DNA from: Arthrobacter sp. ERGS1:01
GTDB lineage: Bacteria > Actinomycetota > Actinomycetes > Actinomycetales > Micrococcaceae
Length of the DNA: 64,000 nt
Assembly: GCF_001281315.1 (NCBI RefSeq)
Contig: NZ_CP012479.1
Location: forward strand, 2,604,001 to 2,668,000
Direction: 5' to 3'
Part shown: positions 61,561 through 64,000 of the stretch, piece by piece
Layout of the letters: each line of letters opens with the position of its first letter
Numbering within the stretch: position 1 is the first letter of the stretch
Notes under the pieces: model-generated
Databases searched by the model: none
Told to the model about the DNA's origin: nothing
Seen by the model: only the letters and a program-made list of their open reading frames with translations
Position numbers and translations under genes: made by a program

Positions 61561-62607
61561 TCAGTTTCCCTCGCGTTCGGCCCGTCCCGTGGAGCCGCGC
61601 AGCACCAGCTCCGTGCTCAGCGGCGGCAATGGTGCGCTGTCGCCGACGCCGTCCAGATCGGCCAGGATGCGGCGTACCGCGGAGTCGCCCGACTGGCGCA
61701 GCGGGGATTTAATGGTGGACAGCGGCGGCGTAGTGAAATCGGAGCCGAAGATGTTGTCAAAGCCCAGGATGCTCAGCTCGTCGGGAATCCGCACGCCGGC
61801 CAGTTGCAGCTCCTGCATGAGGCCAATTGCCATGAGGTCGTTGTAGCAAAACACACCCGTGGCGCCGCTGGCCCGCACCGCCGCGGCGGAGCGCCGTCCG
61901 CCGTCGACCGTGGGCACGCCCGAGGCCACCACGGTGACCTCGATCGAGGACCAGTCGCACCGGGCCTTGATGCTTTCCCAGCGCCGCGCGGACATCCAGG
62001 ACCGTTCCGGGCCGGCCACATAAGCCAGCGAGGTGTGGCCCAGGGCGGCCAGATGGCGGACGGCGTCGGTGACGCCGGCGTCCGTGTCGGCAACGAGGGA
62101 ATGGACGCCATCCACGGAGCGGTTGATGACCGCAATCGGTTTGTCTGCGGCCAGGAGTCGGATTTCGTCGTCGGAGAGGCGCGGACTGGCCAGGATGATG
62201 CCATCCGCAGTGGCCAGCATGCGTTGGGCGGCCCGCATTTCAAGCTCGGCTGACTCGGCGGACTCGGCAAGGACCAACGTGTAGTCGCGCTCACTGGCGG
62301 CGGCCTCGGCGCCGCGGATCACGTCAAAGTAGGCGGGGTTGGTGATGTCGGAAACGATCAGCCCGATCGTGTTGGTGCGCCCCGTGGGCAGGGCCCGGGC
62401 AAAGACGTTGACCCGGTAGTTCAGTTGCGCCGCGGCATCCTCGATCTTCTTCTGGGTCTTTGCCGAAACCCTGCCGGGTTTGCTCAGCGCCCGGGACACC
62501 GTGGAGGGGTTCACTTCGGCAAGCGCGGCGATGTCGTAGATCGTGGGTGCGGATTTGCCGCCGCGGTGTTTTGCGGCGTCGAGGGGTGAAGTGGGTGTGT
62601 CGCTCAA
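61561..62607 (-). CDS. LacI-family transcriptional regulator of the hexuronate locus
   Basis: 348 residues. HTH SAPTIYDIAALAEVNPSTVS followed by RALSKPGRVSAKTQKKI, hinge YRVNVFARALPTG, then a periplasmic-binding-like effector domain (IGLIVSDITNPAYFDVIRGA through GVFCYNDLMAIGLMQ). TTG start chosen because GGAGGACC lies 4-11 nt upstream. Its predicted operators precede uxaC and the transporter. Effector is probably a glucuronate-pathway intermediate. Confidence 0.93.
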   Translation of the reverse strand: MSDTPTSPLDAAKHRGGKSAPTIYDIAALAEVNPSTVSRALSKPGRVSAKTQKKIEDAAAQLNYRVNVFARALPTGRTNTIGLIVSDITNPAYFDVIRGAEAAASERDYTLVLAESAESAELEMRAAQRMLATADGIILASPRLSDDEIRLLAADKPIAVINRSVDGVHSLVADTDAGVTDAVRHLAALGHTSLAYVAGPERSWMSARRWESIKARCDWSSIEVTVVASGVPTVDGGRRSAAAVRASGATGVFCYNDLMAIGLMQELQLAGVRIPDELSILGFDNIFGSDFTTPPLSTIKSPLRQSGDSAVRRILADLDGVGDSAPLPPLSTELVLRGSTGRAEREGN

Positions 62608-62650
62608 GAAGGTCCTCCGGCGGTAGCTGCAACTGCCATCGTAACCCGGC

Positions 62651-62684
62651 AGAGGGGCCGGATATCGGCATATCCGGCCCCTCT
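62651..62684 (-). terminator. Terminator after the oxidoreductase
   Basis: AGAGGGGCCGGATA pairs with TATCCGGCCCCTCT around a 6-nt loop. It lies 21 nt beyond the Gfo/Idh/MocA stop, so it likely ends that gene before lacI. Confidence 0.78.
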
Positions 62685-62704
62685 GTTGAACTATTCGCCG
62701 CCCA

Positions 62705-63871
62705 CTAGGCGCGTTCGGGGTACTTGCCCTCTTCGCGGATGCGCTTGTTGAGCAGGGACAGGAATTCGTCCTCGTCGAAGTCCAGGCCCACTTCTTCGCC
62801 CTTCCAGCTGGAAAGGTGGATGGCGTTGGCCAAACGGACCCCGTTGATGCCGTCGGAGCCCGGTGCCAGCAACGGCGTCCCGTCCAGGACGTTCGCCGCA
62901 AAGTTCTCCAGGACGCCGGCATGCTGGGCACCCCACTGCGAATCGAACTCGATGACCTCGGTGGTCAGGTAGTCGTCCATGTTCAGCTGGCCCGTGAACA
63001 GGCGCATGACGTCGGACATGTCCATACCCTTGCTGAGCTCGCGCTCGGGCTTCTTCAACCGGGTCACGGTGGCGGTCTTGGAGCCCTCCACCACGATCTT
63101 GCCCTGGTCTCCGAGGATCTCGAAGCGGTCGGTGCCGGCCATGTCGTGCGTGGCCGTGACGAAGGTGCCCGTGGCGCCGTTGCCGTAGTCGACAATGGCC
63201 GTGACCTCGTCCTCCACCGCGATGTCCCGGCGGAAGCCGTAGGAGACCTTGGAGAAGACGGACTTCGGCACGCCGCAGATCCACTGCCACAGGTCCAGCT
63301 GGTGCGGAGCCTGGTTGACCAGGACGCCGCCGCCCTCGCCGCCCCAGGTGGCGCGCCAGGCGCTGGAGTCGTAGTATCCCTGCGGACGCCACCAGGTGGT
63401 GATGATCCAGTTGGTGCGCAGGATGTTGCCGATCTCGCCGTTGTCGACGATCTCCTTCAGGCGCTTGTACAGCGGGTTGTTGCGCTGGTTGAACATGATC
63501 CCGAAGGACAGTTCCGGCTTGCTCGCGGCGAACTCGTTCAGTTCCTTGACCTGCTTGGTGTAGACGCCGGCCGGCTTCTCCACGAGGGCGTGGATGTCGC
63601 GCTTGAGCGCGGCGATGCCGATTTCCGGGTGCAGGTAGTGCGGGACGCAGGTGACGACGGCGTCGACGTCGCCGCTGTCCAGCATGGTCACATAGTCGTC
63701 GTAGACGTGCACATCGGGGTAGTTCTCGCCGGCGAGGTCACGCTTGGCGGAATCGGTGTCGGCGATGGCGCCGATCACCGTGTTCGGGACTTTGCCTTCC
63801 GCGATCAACTTGGCGTACATGCCGCCCTGCTGGCCGAGTCCGATAATGCCGAGGCGTAGTTTCTTGCTCAC
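62705..63871 (-). CDS. Gfo/Idh/MocA-family oxidoreductase
   Basis: 388 residues. NAD(P) loop LGIIGLGQQGGMYAKLI, the conserved EKP motif in HALVEKPAGVYTKQ with Lys as catalytic base candidate, and GGGVLVNQAPHQLDLWQW with the catalytic His. Oxidises or reduces a sugar or inositol derivative. GTG start with AAGGAA upstream. Next to the LacI gene, so probably another part of sugar-acid metabolism. Confidence 0.92.
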   Translation of the reverse strand: MSKKLRLGIIGLGQQGGMYAKLIAEGKVPNTVIGAIADTDSAKRDLAGENYPDVHVYDDYVTMLDSGDVDAVVTCVPHYLHPEIGIAALKRDIHALVEKPAGVYTKQVKELNEFAASKPELSFGIMFNQRNNPLYKRLKEIVDNGEIGNILRTNWIITTWWRPQGYYDSSAWRATWGGEGGGVLVNQAPHQLDLWQWICGVPKSVFSKVSYGFRRDIAVEDEVTAIVDYGNGATGTFVTATHDMAGTDRFEILGDQGKIVVEGSKTATVTRLKKPERELSKGMDMSDVMRLFTGQLNMDDYLTTEVIEFDSQWGAQHAGVLENFAANVLDGTPLLAPGSDGINGVRLANAIHLSSWKGEEVGLDFDEDEFLSLLNKRIREEGKYPERA

Positions 63872-63909
63872 TTGTATCGTTTCCTTTTCGTTGCTGAAGT
63901 TCTTTGTGC

Positions 63910-63934
63910 GGTGATTGAGCTTGTCGAAATCACA
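63910..63934. repeat. Dispersed repeat, copy D, intergenic
   Basis: GGTGATTGAGCTTGTCGAAA followed by TCAC; the GTGATT and AATCAC ends can pair. Same core as copies A-C, but here outside coding sequence. Confidence 0.78.
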
Positions 63935-64000
63935 GGTCTCGCTCCCCAGCCGCTCCCACTGCTCGCAAGCTCGCAGCGGGCCCCTCGCGGCCGTGGGCCC

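Overview
The window is GC-rich, gene-dense chromosomal DNA from an actinobacterium, most likely an Arthrobacter-like member of the Micrococcaceae. The basis is mixed. The sequence shows high GC with many GTG/TTG starts, the gene order argS-lysA-hom-thrC-thrB-rho-prfA-prmC-tsaC, a Rho with a large Asn/Arg/Asp-rich insertion, a maleylpyruvate-isomerase-type (mycothiol-linked) protein and a DUF222/HNH gene. The genus assignment is inference. I see no phage, plasmid, IS, CRISPR or rRNA.

Positions 1-5,700 hold cell-envelope polysaccharide genes: a WecA/MraY-type transferase cut by the window edge, a FlaA1/CapD-type sugar epimerase/dehydratase and two family-2 glycosyltransferases. Positions 4,800-17,100 are core metabolism on the minus strand: argS, lysA, hom, thrC and thrB (aspartate-family amino acids), then rho, prfA, prmC and tsaC. 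Most junctions among argS-lysA-hom-thrC-thrB are 14 nt or less, and several elsewhere are stop/start overlaps.

Positions 17,300-34,100 are mixed accessory genes: a CynX-like MFS carrier, tRNA-Arg(CCG) with a terminator, a VOC protein divergent from an AraC regulator, an endonuclease/exonuclease/phosphatase membrane protein, a carboxylesterase, a marR-isochorismatase-MFS operon, a methyltransferase, a DUF222/HNH protein, two GNATs, and an EamA exporter divergent from a MarR regulator with twin palindromic operators between them. Positions 34,100-44,100 hold hrpA, a membrane-anchored matrixin-like protease, and a tightly overlapping operon (sulfurtransferase, alcohol dehydrogenase, HIT protein, small P-loop kinase) facing a PLP-dependent cysteine-synthase-like gene.

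Positions 44,100-51,300 combine a Zur-type regulator, a lipase-maturation-factor-like membrane protein, a znuA-znuC-znuB zinc importer with two Zur-like boxes, and two CNNM/HlyC-type membrane proteins. Positions 51,480-52,620 form a SoxR unit: soxR sits next to a flavin reductase gene whose promoter has a SoxR-type palindrome inside a 19-bp spacer.

Positions 52,600-63,900 look like a D-glucuronate/D-mannonate catabolic locus. It contains uxaC, a UxuB-type reductase, a ManD-type dehydratase in place of UxuA, a GPH-family sugar:cation symporter, a cytoplasmic GH3 hydrolase, two gluconokinase-like kinases, a LacI regulator and a Gfo/Idh/MocA oxidoreductase. Near-identical LacI-type operators lie before the two main operons. 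A dispersed GAGCTTGTCGA repeat occurs at four places, three of them inside coding sequence where it adds in-frame peptide.
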